Part shown: piece by piece, positions 38,626 through 48,708 of the stretch
How positions within the stretch are numbered: the stretch's first letter is position 1
How the letters are laid out: every line of letters begins with the position of its first letter
NCBI RefSeq assembly: GCF_947495025.1
Contig: NZ_CANLXG010000003.1
Location: 1-64,000, forward strand
Length of the DNA: 64,000 nucleotides
Origin: an uncultured Roseobacter sp.
Lineage (GTDB): Bacteria; Pseudomonadota; Alphaproteobacteria; Rhodobacterales; Rhodobacteraceae
Reading direction: 5' to 3'
Program-made: the position numbers and the translations under genes
Notes under the pieces: generated by a model
Database searches by the model: none
What the model was told of the DNA's origin: nothing
Seen by the model: only the letters and a program-made list of their open reading frames with translations

Positions 38626-38931
38626 TTAGCCCTTCATCACGTTGACGTCTTCCACGGCGATGGTGCCGCGGTTCCGGAAGAAACAGACCAGAATGGCCAG
38701 ACCGATTGCCGCCTCTGCTGCGGCGACCGTCAGCACAAAGAGCGTGAAGACCTGGCCCACCAGATCGTCCAGAAAACTTGAGAACGCCACAAGATTGATG
38801 TTCACAGCCAGCAGCATGAGCTCAATGCTCATCAGCAGAATGATGATGTTCTTGCGGTTCAGAAACAGCCCGAAGATGCCAATGACAAAGAGCGTCGCCG
38901 CCACTGTCAGGTAATGTTCAAGTCCGATCAT
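38626..38931 (-). CDS. nuoK: NADH-quinone oxidoreductase subunit K (complex I)
   Basis: A 101-aa membrane subunit with three helices, including the two conserved Glu residues of the proton path ([12 protein letters not shown] and [11 protein letters not shown]). The ATG at 38931 gives the usual NuoK start [10 protein letters not shown]; longer in-frame text upstream is not NuoK-like. It starts 46 nt after the exported protein inserted between nuoJ and nuoK. Confidence 0.96.
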   Translation of the reverse strand: MIGLEHYLTVAATLFVIGIFGLFLNRKNIIILLMSIELMLLAVNINLVAFSSFLDDLVGQVFTLFVLTVAAAEAAIGLAILVCFFRNRGTIAVEDVNVMKG

Positions 38932-38977
38932 GTTGCCCCTCCGGGATGCGTCCCGTTTGTCTTTGATCTGCCGCGCC

Positions 38978-39472
38978 TCAGCCCGGCACGAATTCTGTCT
39001 TGTCGCCGCGCGTCTCCGGGTAGAAGGCCGCACAGGCGCATGTTTCATCACTCAGTGTCTCAATCCGCACGTCACGGGTGAAACTGCTCAAATCGTCCGC
39101 CATCCGCTCCAGCGTCGCAAACACCCGCGCGCCGCTCTCATGTGTGGCGATGACCTTCAGCGCGTCGTCTACCCGGTCGAAAGGAAAGCGCGCATTCATG
39201 TTCTCTTCGGCGGCCCGGAACCGAAGCGCATTGCCCGGCGCGCAGTCCATCACGGTGATATCGGTGGCAGAGCCTTCCTGAGACCACCAGTCACGCCAGA
39301 TTACGCGGCCTTCGCCGAGATCGATATGATCCGCCTCGCCGCCATGGCTGATGTGGGTGACACGTGTACAGTCTTCGATAGACAGCGCCTGCGCTGCACC
39401 GGACGCCAGAAGGGCCAGCCCCGCCGCCGCGATCCTTGCCGCCTGCAATGTTGTTCCGCCTTCAAGACCCAT
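38978..39472 (-). CDS. Predicted exported protein with four cysteines, between nuoJ and nuoK
   Basis: A 164-aa protein of unknown function. A signal-like N-terminus ([21 protein letters not shown]) is followed by a mature part with Cys35, Cys77, Cys145 and Cys147, an even number that fits disulfides in the periplasm. AAGGA precedes the ATG at 39472; an upstream in-frame extension to 39565 overlaps the small peptide gene. Its place inside the nuo run suggests a complex I-linked role, which is inference. Confidence 0.7.
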   Translation of the reverse strand: MGLEGGTTLQAARIAAAGLALLASGAAQALSIEDCTRVTHISHGGEADHIDLGEGRVIWRDWWSQEGSATDITVMDCAPGNALRFRAAEENMNARFPFDRVDDALKVIATHESGARVFATLERMADDLSSFTRDVRIETLSDETCACAAFYPETRGDKTEFVPG

Positions 39473-39491
39473 CTTGTCGTCCTTGCCGGTC

Positions 39492-39572
39492 TCAGGACCG
39501 GTTGAAATATCCAAAAGCCGCGAGAACCGCGACGCCAATGGCCACCAGAACCGCGACCTGATCACCGTCCAT
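39492..39572 (-). CDS. Possible 26-aa membrane peptide after nuoJ
   Basis: A very short frame starts in a TAATG overlap with the nuoJ stop and ends at 39492. It encodes a peptide with an acidic start (MDGDQVAVL), a single hydrophobic stretch (VAIGVAVLAAFGY) and a short basic end (FNRS). Size and coupling resemble single-span microproteins that stabilise respiratory complexes. Coding status is unproven. Confidence 0.45.
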   Translation of the reverse strand: MDGDQVAVLVAIGVAVLAAFGYFNRS

Positions 39573-40174
39573 TACAGACCCTGCCCCGGTTTGATATCCT
39601 TCAGTTCCATCGCGGCAGCCGGGTCGCGCATCATCTGGGCAACCACATCCTGACGCTTTACATCGGACCGGTGGCGCAGGGTCAGCACGATCGCACCTAT
39701 CATCGCCACCAGCAGGATCAGCCCGCTGAGCTGGAAGAGCAGGAAATACTGATCATAAAGGATCATCCCCAGCGCTTCGGTGTTGTGCCGGTCAACGGGC
39801 ACCACCTGTGTGCGCAGCCCCTCTGCCGCTGCGTTGCTTTCCCAGGCGCCGAACGCCATCACAAACTGCATCAGGATGACCACAGCGATCAGCAGCGCGA
39901 GCGGCATGTACTTTGCCATCTCGGCCTTGAGCTCGGCAAAATCCACGTCCAGCATCATCACCACAAACAGGAACAGCACCGCGACCGCGCCGACGTAGAC
40001 GATGACCAGCAGCATCGCCACGAACTCCGCGCCCAGCAGCACAAAGAGCCCGGCCGAGGACAAAAACGCGAGGATCAGCCAGAGCACCGAATGCACCGGG
40101 TTACGGCTGATCACGGTAAAAAGTCCGCCCGCGATCACGCTGATGGCAAAGAGATAAAAGGCAAATACGATCAT
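39572..40174 (-). CDS. nuoJ: NADH-quinone oxidoreductase subunit J (complex I)
   Basis: A 200-aa membrane subunit with five helices; the conserved helix 3 region reads [27 protein letters not shown], with a pi-bulge Tyr that gates proton coupling. It overlaps the preceding carboxymuconolactone-type gene by 4 nt. Confidence 0.96.
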   Translation of the reverse strand: MIVFAFYLFAISVIAGGLFTVISRNPVHSVLWLILAFLSSAGLFVLLGAEFVAMLLVIVYVGAVAVLFLFVVMMLDVDFAELKAEMAKYMPLALLIAVVILMQFVMAFGAWESNAAAEGLRTQVVPVDRHNTEALGMILYDQYFLLFQLSGLILLVAMIGAIVLTLRHRSDVKRQDVVAQMMRDPAAAMELKDIKPGQGL

Positions 40175-40590
40175 TCCGCGTCCTTTTCTTCGTCCAGAAC
40201 CTGCTGCGCCAGTTCCAGCGCGCGGGTCATCGCAGGCAGACCTGCAAACATCGACATCTGTCCGATGGTCTCGACGATGTGCTGCTCGGTGGCGCCGGCT
40301 TCCAGTGCGTGCCGTACGGCCTGGCGGAACGCCACATCATTCTGTGCGCCCTGCATGGTCAGCCCGGCCAGCGTCAGCAGCATCCGGGTGCGTGCATCCA
40401 GTCCGCCCTCGTTCAGCGTATTGCCGAACATCATTTCCATCATGTCCTTGGGCATCGTGCCCATCATCTTTTCAAACCCTTTGGGGCTGAACGCCTCCAT
40501 CGCCGGAAAGGACTTCGCCATTTCCTGCGCCTGGGCCATCATGGCCGCAAAGGGGTTCGCCCCCTCAAAAGGGTTCTTTGGGTCGCTCAT
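40171..40590 (-). CDS. Carboxymuconolactone decarboxylase (AhpD-like) family protein inside the nuo operon
   Basis: A 139-aa helical protein. The part from [21 protein letters not shown] to [21 protein letters not shown] matches the CMD fold of decarboxylases and AhpD-type peroxidase partners. The CxxC pair of AhpD is absent, so a redox function like AhpD is unlikely. It overlaps nuoI and nuoJ by 4 nt each, so it is a true part of the operon. Its role there is unknown. Confidence 0.82.
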   Translation of the reverse strand: MSDPKNPFEGANPFAAMMAQAQEMAKSFPAMEAFSPKGFEKMMGTMPKDMMEMMFGNTLNEGGLDARTRMLLTLAGLTMQGAQNDVAFRQAVRHALEAGATEQHIVETIGQMSMFAGLPAMTRALELAQQVLDEEKDAE

Positions 40591-41081
40591 CTGTAAGGCG
40601 CGTCCATTTCCAGGTTGCGGGCAATTTCGGCTTCCCAGCGCTCGCCGTTATCGAGCAGTTTCTGCTTGTCGTAGTAAAGTTCTTCACGCGTTTCCGTGGA
40701 AAATTCGAAATTCGGCCCCTCGACAATCGCGTCCACCGGGCAGGCCTCCTGACAGAAGCCGCAATAGATGCATTTGGTCATGTCAATGTCATAGCGTGTG
40801 GTCCGGCGGCTGCCGTCCTCGCGCGGTTCGGCATCAATTGTAATCGCCTGCGCCGGGCAGATCGCCTCGCAGAGCTTGCAGGCAATGCAGCGCTCTTCGC
40901 CGTTGGGATACCGGCGCAGGGCATGTTCGCCCCGGAAACGCGGAGACAATGGCCCCTTTTCATGCGGGTAGTTCAGCGTGGCCTTGGGCGCAAAGAAGTA
41001 TTTGAGCCCCAGTTTCATGCCGACCCAGAAATCCTGCAGCAGGAAGTATTTCGCGGCGCGGGTGTAGTCGATCTGTGTCAT
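40587..41081 (-). CDS. nuoI: NADH-quinone oxidoreductase subunit I (complex I)
   Basis: A 164-aa ferredoxin-like subunit with two [4Fe-4S] motifs: [17 protein letters not shown] and [16 protein letters not shown]. It carries clusters N6a and N6b in the peripheral arm. The start is 1 nt from the nuoH stop. Confidence 0.97.
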   Translation of the reverse strand: MTQIDYTRAAKYFLLQDFWVGMKLGLKYFFAPKATLNYPHEKGPLSPRFRGEHALRRYPNGEERCIACKLCEAICPAQAITIDAEPREDGSRRTTRYDIDMTKCIYCGFCQEACPVDAIVEGPNFEFSTETREELYYDKQKLLDNGERWEAEIARNLEMDAPYR

Positions 41082-41082
41082 G

Positions 41083-42120
41083 TCAGCCTCCTACGGTCCA
41101 GCGGGCATAAGCGCCCCAGAACCAGTCGAATTTCGCGGCAAAGGATACAAAGACCACCCAGACCAGGCTGAACGGCAGGAACACCTTCCAGCCCAGCCGC
41201 ATCAGCTGGTCATAGCGGTAGCGGGGCGTGATCGCCTTGACCATCGCAAAGAGGAAGAAGAAGAACGCCATCTTGGCAACCATCCACAGCGGGCTGTCCG
41301 GCAGGAACGGGACAGGCGACAGCCAGCCACCGAAGAACAGCAGTGAAATCAGCGCGCACATCAGGAAGATGGCAATGTATTCCCCGGCCATAAAGAGCAG
41401 GAATGGTGTCGAAGAGTATTCGACCTGGTAGCCCGCAACCAGTTCGGACTCAGCCTCGGGAAGGTCAAACGGCGGGCGGTTCGTCTCCGCAAGTGACGAG
41501 ATAAAAAACAGAAAGACCATCGGCAGGTGCGGCAGCCAGTACCAGCTGAAAAAGCCATAGGCGCCATCCTGGGCGGCAACGATCCCGCCAAAGTTCATCG
41601 AACCGGTCGAAATGATCACACCAATGATGATCAGTCCCAGCGAGACCTCGTAGGAGATCATCTGTGCGGCAGACCGCAGTGAGCCAAGAAAAGGATATTT
41701 GGAGTTGGAGGCCCAGCCCCCCATGATCACGCCATAGACTTCCAGCGAGGACACGGCAAAGACAAACAGGATCGCGACGTTGATGTCCGACAGCACCCAG
41801 GTTTCGCTGAACGGAATCACCGCCCAGGCAATCAGCGCCAGTACAAATGAGGTCATCGGGGCGAGCATGAATACCGTGCGGTCTGCACCGGCCGGGATCA
41901 CCACCTCCTTGACCACGTATTTCAGTGCATCAGCGACCGTCTGCAAGAGGCCGTATACGCCCACCACGTTCGGGCCGCGCCGCATCTGGACCGCCGCCCA
42001 GATCTTGCGGTCGCCATATACAAGGAACAGCAGCGAGACCATGACAAAGCCAACAACAGCCAGCACCTGTGCCAGGATCAGGACGGCGATGCCGCCAGGG
42101 GTGGTAAGAAAGTCAGCCAT
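41083..42120 (-). CDS. nuoH: NADH-quinone oxidoreductase subunit H (complex I)
   Basis: A 345-aa membrane subunit with eight helices that forms much of the quinone channel. Typical text is [44 protein letters not shown] and [13 protein letters not shown]. It follows the small lipoprotein gene by 6 nt. Confidence 0.97.
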   Translation of the reverse strand: MADFLTTPGGIAVLILAQVLAVVGFVMVSLLFLVYGDRKIWAAVQMRRGPNVVGVYGLLQTVADALKYVVKEVVIPAGADRTVFMLAPMTSFVLALIAWAVIPFSETWVLSDINVAILFVFAVSSLEVYGVIMGGWASNSKYPFLGSLRSAAQMISYEVSLGLIIIGVIISTGSMNFGGIVAAQDGAYGFFSWYWLPHLPMVFLFFISSLAETNRPPFDLPEAESELVAGYQVEYSSTPFLLFMAGEYIAIFLMCALISLLFFGGWLSPVPFLPDSPLWMVAKMAFFFFLFAMVKAITPRYRYDQLMRLGWKVFLPFSLVWVVFVSFAAKFDWFWGAYARWTVGG

Positions 42121-42126
42121 AGGTCC

Positions 42127-42510
42127 TCACACCGTCGGTATTCCAGTTTCCTTACAGGCGGCTACGGTGACATCGGCGTCGATCACAGCGAGCCCTTCAG
42201 GCAGGGTTGGCGAGATGGTGTAAACAGCATCTGCCGCCCACACGCCACCCTCTTCGGTCACTTTTGTACGCAAATGACGCGTAAATCCGTATCCCCGGAT
42301 CAGCGTATACTGCGCCGCGGCACATTCCGCGTATCTTTCCACGTCCGCGCTGCTGCGCGCACCGTCCATTGCCACATTGAACTGCACCAGATCCCCGTCC
42401 AGCAGCGTAGTCTCTACCCCGAGATAACCGGGCGTAAAGGCATCAGCCTTCGGCGCGGGCGGTGCACAGGCCGCCAGCGCGAGAGGGGGTATCAGGACAA
42501 TCCGCTTCAT
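42127..42510 (-). CDS. Predicted lipoprotein between nuoG and nuoH
   Basis: A 127-aa protein. The lipobox (PPLALAAC) ends at Cys15, predicting lipid anchoring. The mature part has one further Cys pair (Cys63, Cys119). It starts in an ATGA overlap with the nuoG stop, so translation is coupled. The pattern of a helix with a Cys, then strands and a C-terminal Cys loosely resembles the 110-aa lipoprotein at 45483. Function unknown. Confidence 0.75.
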   Translation of the reverse strand: MKRIVLIPPLALAACAPPAPKADAFTPGYLGVETTLLDGDLVQFNVAMDGARSSADVERYAECAAAQYTLIRGYGFTRHLRTKVTEEGGVWAADAVYTISPTLPEGLAVIDADVTVAACKETGIPTV

Positions 42511-44522
42511 TCCGCGGCCATGGCCTCTCTGTTACGGGCTTTCGCACCGGCGGACAGTTCCGCCATCAGCTGCGAGGCCCGTGCAATCGGGTTGCTCAGA
42601 TAGAAATCCGTTATCGCGAGGCCGAAATCACCTTCCGACAGCGTGCCGCGCGCAACCGGCTGCCACGCGTTTTCGGCCACTTCATCGACCTTCGCCAGAT
42701 GCGGCACATCTCTGACCAGCACCTGACGCAGCTGCGCGATGCTGTCATAGGGCAGCTGCGCGGTACACTCTGCCGACAATGCCCGCAGGACAGCCCAGTT
42801 TTCCTTGGCCTCGCCAGGCGCAAAACCGGCACGCAGCGCCAGCTGCGGACGCCCCTCTGTATTTACGAACAGTCCCGGCTCTTCGGTATACGCCGCGCCA
42901 GGCAGAATGATGTCCGCGCGGTGTGCGCCACGATCCCCGTGGCTGCCCTGATAGATCACGAAAGGACCAGCTTCGATGTCGATCTCGTCAGCGCCAAGAT
43001 TATAGATGACATCGGCACCCGAAACGGCGGCCATACCGCCTTCGTTCACTGCACCCACATCAATTGCACCCACGCGCGATGCAGCGGTGTGCAGTACCAG
43101 GAATGACGATTGCGTGGCCTCGGCCAGTGCCATTGCCTCGCCCAGCACCGCCGCCCCGTCTGCGCGTTGCAGGGCCGCCTGGCAGACAATGATGACCGAA
43201 GGTTTATCGGCAACATCCGAGTGATCCCGGCCAAGCAGCTCAGTCAGCGCCGACGCACCTGTTCCGATGTGGTTGTATTCGTAAGTCAGATCAACGGCTT
43301 GTCCGATCAGTCCAACCGACGCACCCCGGGTCCAGGCCTTGCGGATACGGGCGTTCAGCACCGGGGCCTCAACGGCGGGGTTCCCGCCCACAATCATTAT
43401 GGCCTTTGCTGTGTCCAGTTCTTCGATGGTCGCGGTACCCACATAGGCCGACCGGTTGTCGGCAGGCAGGTGCGCGCCGTCGGTGCGACATTCCACAACG
43501 CCGCCCTTGCTTTCGATGAACTGCTTCAGAGCAAAAGCGGCCTCGACGGACACCAGATCGCCCACAATCCCGGCAACCGACCTGCCCTCTATCGCCGCCG
43601 CAGCCGCGGACAGAGCCTCAGGCCAGGACGCGGGACGCAGCTTGCCATTTTCGCGGATATAGGGTCTGTCCAGGCGTTGCCGGCGCAAACCGTCCCAGAC
43701 AAAACGTGTCTTGTCGGAAATCCACTCCTCGTTCACGCCGTCATGGTTGCGCGGCAGAAAGCGCATGACCTCACGGCCTTTCGTATCCACGCGGATGTTG
43801 GATCCCAGCGCATCCATCACGTCGATGCTCTCGGTTTTGGTCAGCTCCCACGGGCGGGCCGTAAAGGCGTAGGGTTTCGAAACCAGTGCACCAACCGGGC
43901 AGAGATCAATGATGTTGCCCTGCAGATTGCTGTCCAGCGTCTGACCCAGATAACTGGTGATCTCGGCATCCTCACCCCTGCCTGTCTGGCCCATCTGGTG
44001 AATACCCGCCACCTCGGTGGTGAACCGCACGCAGCGAGTACAGGAAATGCAGCGCGTCATATGCGTCTCGACCAGCGGTCCGAGATCCAGATCCTCTGTC
44101 GCGCGTTTGGGCTCGCGGTACCGGCTGAAATCGACGCCGTAAGCCATCGCCTGGTCCTGAAGGTCGCATTCGCCGCCCTGGTCGCAGATCGGGCAGTCCA
44201 GCGGGTGGTTAATGAGCAGAAACTCCATCACCCCTTCGCGGGCCTTTTTGACCATGGGCGAGTTTGTTTTGACAACAGGCGGCTGTCCTTCAGGTCCGGG
44301 GCGCAGATCGCGCACCTGCATCGCACAGGAGGCCGCTGGTTTTGGCGGACCACCCACGACCTCAACGAGGCACATACGGCAGTTTCCTGCAATCGTCAGA
44401 CGCTCATGGTAGCAGAACCTGGGGACCTCGATCCCGGCTTCTTCACAGGCCTGGATCAGGGTCATTGCCCCGTCTACCTCGATCTCTTTCCCATCGATAA
44501 TGACTTTGCGTAAGTCACTCAT
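42507..44522 (-). CDS. nuoG: NADH-quinone oxidoreductase subunit G (complex I)
   Basis: A 671-aa iron-sulfur subunit. The N-terminal ferredoxin domain has [17 protein letters not shown] and CRMC; a His-Cys cluster motif appears near [15 protein letters not shown], and [10 protein letters not shown] ... [12 protein letters not shown] carries two more clusters. The molybdopterin-oxidoreductase-like body follows without cofactor. The length is typical of alphaproteobacteria. Confidence 0.97.
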   Translation of the reverse strand: MSDLRKVIIDGKEIEVDGAMTLIQACEEAGIEVPRFCYHERLTIAGNCRMCLVEVVGGPPKPAASCAMQVRDLRPGPEGQPPVVKTNSPMVKKAREGVMEFLLINHPLDCPICDQGGECDLQDQAMAYGVDFSRYREPKRATEDLDLGPLVETHMTRCISCTRCVRFTTEVAGIHQMGQTGRGEDAEITSYLGQTLDSNLQGNIIDLCPVGALVSKPYAFTARPWELTKTESIDVMDALGSNIRVDTKGREVMRFLPRNHDGVNEEWISDKTRFVWDGLRRQRLDRPYIRENGKLRPASWPEALSAAAAAIEGRSVAGIVGDLVSVEAAFALKQFIESKGGVVECRTDGAHLPADNRSAYVGTATIEELDTAKAIMIVGGNPAVEAPVLNARIRKAWTRGASVGLIGQAVDLTYEYNHIGTGASALTELLGRDHSDVADKPSVIIVCQAALQRADGAAVLGEAMALAEATQSSFLVLHTAASRVGAIDVGAVNEGGMAAVSGADVIYNLGADEIDIEAGPFVIYQGSHGDRGAHRADIILPGAAYTEEPGLFVNTEGRPQLALRAGFAPGEAKENWAVLRALSAECTAQLPYDSIAQLRQVLVRDVPHLAKVDEVAENAWQPVARGTLSEGDFGLAITDFYLSNPIARASQLMAELSAGAKARNREAMAAE

Positions 44523-44576
44523 ATCATTTGCCTTCTCATCGGCACGCAGCCTTCGCTGCGCGCTGTTACCCTTTGG

Positions 44577-44960
44577 TCACCAGGGGGTGATCACCCCGGT
44601 GAGCTGATCGGTGACCAGCTCGCCGTCTGCATGTGTCGTCATCGTTGCGCGGCCGTTGGGTTTGACGCGAAAACCCACTGCACCCGCGTCTGGCCGCAGC
44701 CGTTTGTTGATATCAAATCCTACCCGCCGGCCGTCGGGCAAATCGCAGTACACCCGGCCAATGCTTGCAAAGCCAGCCACAAAGATCCGCGGCGCACCAT
44801 CGCGCATCAGCTGGATGACAGGCATCTGTGCACCCTCGATGCCACAGGAAGTGCCCGCGGGGAATCCCTCAAAGGTCGCCGCCATCTTGGTTCTCACACC
44901 GGCTTCAGCACCTCCGCTGGTGATCGCCAGAACACCGGCCAGAACAATCGCCTGTCGCAT
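44577..44960 (-). CDS. Predicted exported protein with one Cys pair, upstream of nuoG
   Basis: A 127-aa protein with a signal peptide (MRQAIVLAGVLAITSGGAEA) and a small beta-rich mature part with Cys39 and Cys72. It starts in a TGATG overlap with the DUF5333-like gene before it, so the ATG at 44960 is well supported. It ends 54 nt before nuoG. No family recognised. Confidence 0.72.
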   Translation of the reverse strand: MRQAIVLAGVLAITSGGAEAGVRTKMAATFEGFPAGTSCGIEGAQMPVIQLMRDGAPRIFVAGFASIGRVYCDLPDGRRVGFDINKRLRPDAGAVGFRVKPNGRATMTTHADGELVTDQLTGVITPW

Positions 44961-45361
44961 CACCGGTCCTCCCGCAGAAGCCGGCCCGCATCGGTACCCG
45001 CCGCAATCTGCTGGCGGCCAAGCGCGCAATATCCCGAAGCGTCTGCCCTGAGACCCTGATCTTTGAGCAGAGAGGCCGCGCGCAGGCGCAGGCGTTCTTT
45101 TTCTGCCTCAGAGTCCAGATGCGCTTCCACCTCGGCGCGGGTATAGCCGCTTTCCTCCGCCGCTGTCTGCAGATTTCGCAGATAAGCATAGGCCCGGAAA
45201 AACCGCGCCGAAATCGACGGGCAGGATTTGCGGATCTGATCCGCAAGCGCCACTGCGAACAACCCGTTGTCGATCACCGGCACATCCCGCAGCGCAGGTT
45301 TAGCGAGTGCCGGCCCGCTCAGGCCGCATATCAGTACTGTTGCTACCATCAGCCGAACCAT
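44960..45361 (-). CDS. DUF5333-like exported protein A
   Basis: A 133-aa protein with a signal peptide (VATVLICGLSGPALA) and an all-helical mature part. Cys47 and Cys112 are 64 residues apart, followed by a C-terminal pattern CxxGxxxIxxGxxxGRLL. I link it to DUF5333, a Rhodobacterales family of unknown function. Proteins at 46309 and 46966 share this layout. Its stop overlaps the next start (TGATG). Confidence 0.75.
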   Translation of the reverse strand: MVRLMVATVLICGLSGPALAKPALRDVPVIDNGLFAVALADQIRKSCPSISARFFRAYAYLRNLQTAAEESGYTRAEVEAHLDSEAEKERLRLRAASLLKDQGLRADASGYCALGRQQIAAGTDAGRLLREDR

Positions 45362-45402
45362 CCTGTCTCTCCCACTGTGACCCGGGCGCGCCGACAGATA
45401 CC

Positions 45403-45453
45403 GGCCCCCCGCTCAGAGGTGGGGCCAGAGACTGCGGTTATGCAATAACGCAG
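45403..45453 (-). other. Mid-operon RNA hairpins in a 121-nt spacer
   Basis: Two stem-loops lie in the spacer between the 110-aa lipoprotein and DUF5333-like A: a 9-bp stem with one bulge (45432-45453, CTGCG-TTAT ... ATAACGCAG) and a stem of GGCCCC and GGGGCC (45403-45426). No T run follows on the minus strand, so RNA processing or stabilising is likelier than termination. Confidence 0.4.
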
Positions 45454-45482
45454 CGCAGGGCCTTGGTATGTGGTCTGCAGGA

Positions 45483-45815
45483 TCACAGCGGGCAGGCCCC
45501 TGTCAGCGTCAGCGTATCATCTTCGATCAGCAACTCATCTGCCGGCACATCCGGGTCGGTGACCCAGAGAATATCGGAGCTGCCATAGTTCCTGACGCAG
45601 TATGCAATTGCCTCGTAGCGCGCAGCCTCGCGTGCCCCTTCCACTGACGCCGATACCGGACGCGCTGTGGCGCGGAACTGGTGGCGTTCGCCATCCTTTT
45701 TCGCATTTGACCGGTAGAACTGGCCATCAAAGAAAATCGTGTCATCATCCGGGCCACACCCCACAAGCAGCAATGCTGCCAGCGCTACGGCGCCATATGT
45801 TTTTATGCCTGTCAC
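45483..45815 (-). CDS. Predicted small lipoprotein with one Cys pair
   Basis: A 110-aa protein with a lipobox ending at Cys20 (LLLVGC), then a Cys pair (Cys73, Cys108) in a small alpha/beta mature domain. It overlaps the DUF3291 gene by 4 nt (ATGA). No family recognised. Inner-membrane or outer-membrane anchoring is predicted from the lipobox alone; Gly and Pro follow the lipidated Cys, not Asp. Confidence 0.72.
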   Translation of the reverse strand: MTGIKTYGAVALAALLLVGCGPDDDTIFFDGQFYRSNAKKDGERHQFRATARPVSASVEGAREAARYEAIAYCVRNYGSSDILWVTDPDVPADELLIEDDTLTLTGACPL

Positions 45816-46306
45816 TCTGCAGCAACCTCCGCACAGCGGTTGTCCTGCCAGAGCCGCGCTTCTTTCAGGTGAGACCAGCCAAAGGCATGGTCACTGTCAC
45901 CGTGTTTTTTCAGATGATCCAGACGCGCCAGTGCCTCGTCCAGCGTGGGCTGATGCCCGGCGGGCACCCACCACATCACAAAATGCATTTCGCCCAGCAC
46001 CTCAAACCATTCCTGGCGACGCTCGTAAAACTGCTTGTGGACAGTCCCCCAGACAAAGGTCTCGAGTTCTGCGGCGGTTTCCCAGACCGTGAGGTTCGAC
46101 ACATAGAGCGGATCGCCATCAATCTTGGCTTCTGTGTTGCCGGTACCCGGCTCGCCCGACCCTTCCATCATCCAGACGAAACCCGGCATGCGTTTGCCCA
46201 GCCCGTTGATCCGGTCGAGGTTCTGCATAAATTCAGCGACGCGCGGGTCGTCCACCGGCGCGACAAGGCGCCCCACGTTCAGCTCTGCCAGGTGGTGCCC
46301 CTGCAT
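45812..46306 (-). CDS. DUF3291 family protein
   Basis: A 164-aa protein without a signal peptide. The start HLAELNVGRLVAPVDDPRVA, the middle LYVSNLTVWETAAELETFVW and the end WWVPAGHQPTLDEALARLDHL fit DUF3291, a dimeric alpha/beta-barrel-type family of unknown role. It starts 2 nt after the DUF5333-like lipoprotein and overlaps the next gene. It is one of few cytosolic accessory products in this nuo run. Confidence 0.82.
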   Translation of the reverse strand: MQGHHLAELNVGRLVAPVDDPRVAEFMQNLDRINGLGKRMPGFVWMMEGSGEPGTGNTEAKIDGDPLYVSNLTVWETAAELETFVWGTVHKQFYERRQEWFEVLGEMHFVMWWVPAGHQPTLDEALARLDHLKKHGDSDHAFGWSHLKEARLWQDNRCAEVAAE

Positions 46307-46308
46307 GG

Positions 46309-46755
46309 TCAGACCCTCCTCATCATATTGCCGACAGCGGATCGCGCCCCGATCTCGGCGGTGGCTGATGCACAGACAGCAGCGTCATCGGCTCCGTCGA
46401 CGCCCTTTGCCTTGAGGTGCGCGGCCGTCGCGTCGTCCACGTCCTTGCGGCTGACGCGTGACGCTGCAGCAGCGATCTGCTCGGGCGCATAGCCCCTGGC
46501 CACCAGAGTATCAAAGAAACGCAGGTTCATTTCGGTACTGGTCCCCAGCCGATAGCCGATCCCTGCCGCGCCACAGCGGGTTACGTAAAAACTGGCAATC
46601 CCCGAATTCTGTGCAAAATAAAGCGTGGCCTCATTCAGCTCGGCAAGCGCCTCACGTGTGGCGGGCGCCTCCTCAACCACCGGCGCATCCGGTGCCGCGC
46701 AGGCCGCCAGCGGGGTCAGAACAGCCGCCGCAACCAGCAGGCGCTTATGGCCCAC
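46309..46755 (-). CDS. DUF5333-like lipoprotein C
   Basis: A 148-aa lipoprotein if started at the GTG at 46755; a GTG at 46806 would add 17 residues. The lipobox (LTPLAAC) ends at Cys19. Mature Cys61 and Cys128 are 66 residues apart, and the tail ends AEIGARSAVGNMMRRV, matching the layout of the DUF5333-like proteins on either side. I infer common descent. Start site uncertain. Confidence 0.68.
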   Translation of the reverse strand: MGHKRLLVAAAVLTPLAACAAPDAPVVEEAPATREALAELNEATLYFAQNSGIASFYVTRCGAAGIGYRLGTSTEMNLRFFDTLVARGYAPEQIAAAASRVSRKDVDDATAAHLKAKGVDGADDAAVCASATAEIGARSAVGNMMRRV

Positions 46756-46900
46756 TGCGTGATATGACCCTGCGCGGATCAAAACGCCGCCCAACTTTGA
46801 CAACACTTGCTAATTCCCGCATCGCTCAACGCAAAATCGAAAGACTTACAAGTACTTGGTTTTCCAGCTGAAACCATCGCGTATGACGACACCCGCAGGG

Positions 46901-46924
46901 AACCGCGAAACAAAAATCGCGGTT
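46901..46924 (-). other. Mid-operon stem-loop between DUF5333-like genes
   Basis: Perfect 8-bp arms AACCGCGA and TCGCGGTT flank an 8-nt A/T-rich loop in an AT-rich 210-nt spacer (46756-46965). GAAAC-TG-GTTTC lies next to it (46936-46947). On the transcribed strand there is no T tail, so it may shape mRNA stability of the operon, not terminate it. Confidence 0.4.
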
Positions 46925-46965
46925 TGCAGACACTGGAAACTGGTTTCTGCAAGGACATAGGAACC

Positions 46966-47370
46966 TTATCTGCTCAGGAGAAAGCGGCCCACCGGGTCGC
47001 CAGTTGAAATCAAACGGTGACCTGCTTCACACCAGGAAGCTTCGCTGTCGACGTCGATCTTTTGCTTTTTGATAAAAGATGTGCCGTAGTCATATACTTC
47101 TTGTGCATTCAGTTTAAGGACTTCGTCGACATAATCGTCATCGCTGAGCTTGGCTTCGCGTGCTTTTTCAAACAAAAGCTTATCAAGTCCCCGGCCCATC
47201 CGTCCGTTTTGTTTTATCGTAGGGCAATCAATAGCAATTTGCTCAGCCATCAGTGCGTCCAGAAGTGATTGTCTTATGGCTTCTGAACTTTGCGCAACAG
47301 CAGAGGTTGCCCAGAAAGATACGAGCAGCACCGAGAATGCCGGGAGCGCAGATATTTTGATTTTGAGCAT
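46966..47370 (-). CDS. DUF5333-like exported protein B
   Basis: A 134-aa protein with a signal peptide (SVLLVSFWATSAVAQ) and a helical mature part. Cys49 and Cys114 are 64 residues apart, the same as in protein A, and it ends CEAGHRLISTGDPVGRFLL. Its DNA is visibly AT-richer than the flanking nuo genes and uses codons such as AAA and TTT more, pointing to different history or weaker translation selection. It follows nuoF by 29 nt. Confidence 0.75.
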   Translation of the reverse strand: MLKIKISALPAFSVLLVSFWATSAVAQSSEAIRQSLLDALMAEQIAIDCPTIKQNGRMGRGLDKLLFEKAREAKLSDDDYVDEVLKLNAQEVYDYGTSFIKKQKIDVDSEASWCEAGHRLISTGDPVGRFLLSR

Positions 47371-47399
47371 TTTTCAATTCGTCCCTAACAGTACTTCAG

Positions 47400-48695
47400 T
47401 TACTCCGCCGCCACCGCACTCACACGGCCGGTGCGCTTGTGTTTGATGCGGTCTTCGATCTCGTCGCGGAAGTGGCGGATCAGCCCCTGAATCGGCCAGG
47501 CTGCCGCGTCACCAAGCGCACAGATCGTGTGACCTTCGACCTGTTTGGTCACATCAAGCAGCATGTCGATCTCTTCTGGCTCGGCCTCGCCCGTTACCAG
47601 CCGGTCCATCACGCGCATCATCCAGCCTGTGCCTTCGCGGCAGGGCGTACACTGCCCACAGCTTTCGTGCTTGTAGAACTTGCTCAGCCGCCAGATCGCC
47701 TTGATCACGTCCGTCGAGTTATCCATCACGATCACCGCCGCCGTGCCGAGGCCCGAACGCTGTTCGCGCAGATAATCGAAATCCATGATCGCGTCTTTCA
47801 TCTGTGCGCCGGGGATCATCGGCACGGATGACCCACCCGGAATCACCGCCTTGAGATTATCCCAGCCGCCACGGATACCGCCGCAATGCGTCTCGATCAG
47901 CTCTTCAAAAGTGATCGACATCGCCTCTTCGACCACACAGGGGTTGTTGACGTGGCCACTGATCGCAAAGAGCTTGGTGCCCGCGTTGTTCGGACGACCA
48001 AAGCCCGAGAACCATTCAGGTCCGCGCCGCAGAATGGTCGGCACAACAGCGATAGATTCCACGTTGTTCACTGTGGTCGGGCAGCCATACAGGCCCGCGC
48101 CCGCCGGGAACGGCGGTTTCATGCGCGGCATGCCCTTTTTGCCCTCAAGGCTTTCCAGCAGTGCCGTTTCCTCGCCGCAGATATAGGCCCCCGCCCCGTG
48201 GTGCAGATAGATGTCAAAATCCCATCCTGACCCGCAGGCGTTCTTCCCAACCAGACCCGCGTCATAGGCCTCGTCAATGGCGCGCTGCAGCGCCTCTTTC
48301 TCGCGGATGTATTCGCCGCGGATATAAATATAGCAGGCATGCGCATTCATCGCGAAAGATGCGATCAGACAGCCCTCGACCAGCGTATGCGGATCGTGGC
48401 GCATGATCTCGCGGTCCTTGCAGGTGCCGGGCTCGGATTCGTCAGCGTTCACCACCAGATAGGCAGGCCGCCCATCGCTCTCTTTGGGCATGAACGACCA
48501 CTTCAGACCGGTGGGAAACCCCGCACCCCCCCGGCCCCGCAGACCAGAAGCTTTCATCTGGTCCACGATCCAGTCGCGCCCCTTTTTGATGATCCCGGCC
48601 GTGCCGTCCCAGTGGCCCCGCGCCTGCGCGCCTTTCAGCGTGCGGTCGTGCATACCGTAGATATTGGTAAAGATCCGGTCTTTATCCTGAAGCAT
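47400..48695 (-). CDS. nuoF: NADH-quinone oxidoreductase subunit F (complex I)
   Basis: A 431-aa NADH- and FMN-binding subunit. The nucleotide loop reads [14 protein letters not shown] and the [4Fe-4S] N3 motif is [15 protein letters not shown] plus a distal Cys in [13 protein letters not shown]. The ATG at 48695 gives the normal start [14 protein letters not shown] and has AAAGGGGAA upstream. Confidence 0.97.
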   Translation of the reverse strand: MLQDKDRIFTNIYGMHDRTLKGAQARGHWDGTAGIIKKGRDWIVDQMKASGLRGRGGAGFPTGLKWSFMPKESDGRPAYLVVNADESEPGTCKDREIMRHDPHTLVEGCLIASFAMNAHACYIYIRGEYIREKEALQRAIDEAYDAGLVGKNACGSGWDFDIYLHHGAGAYICGEETALLESLEGKKGMPRMKPPFPAGAGLYGCPTTVNNVESIAVVPTILRRGPEWFSGFGRPNNAGTKLFAISGHVNNPCVVEEAMSITFEELIETHCGGIRGGWDNLKAVIPGGSSVPMIPGAQMKDAIMDFDYLREQRSGLGTAAVIVMDNSTDVIKAIWRLSKFYKHESCGQCTPCREGTGWMMRVMDRLVTGEAEPEEIDMLLDVTKQVEGHTICALGDAAAWPIQGLIRHFRDEIEDRIKHKRTGRVSAVAAE

Positions 48696-48708
48696 CACGC
48701 TTCCCCTT

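Noticed and set aside
36949..38781. 610-codon frame antisense to nuoL and nuoK
   Set aside because: His/Arg/Gln-rich translation typical of antisense frames in GC-rich genes.
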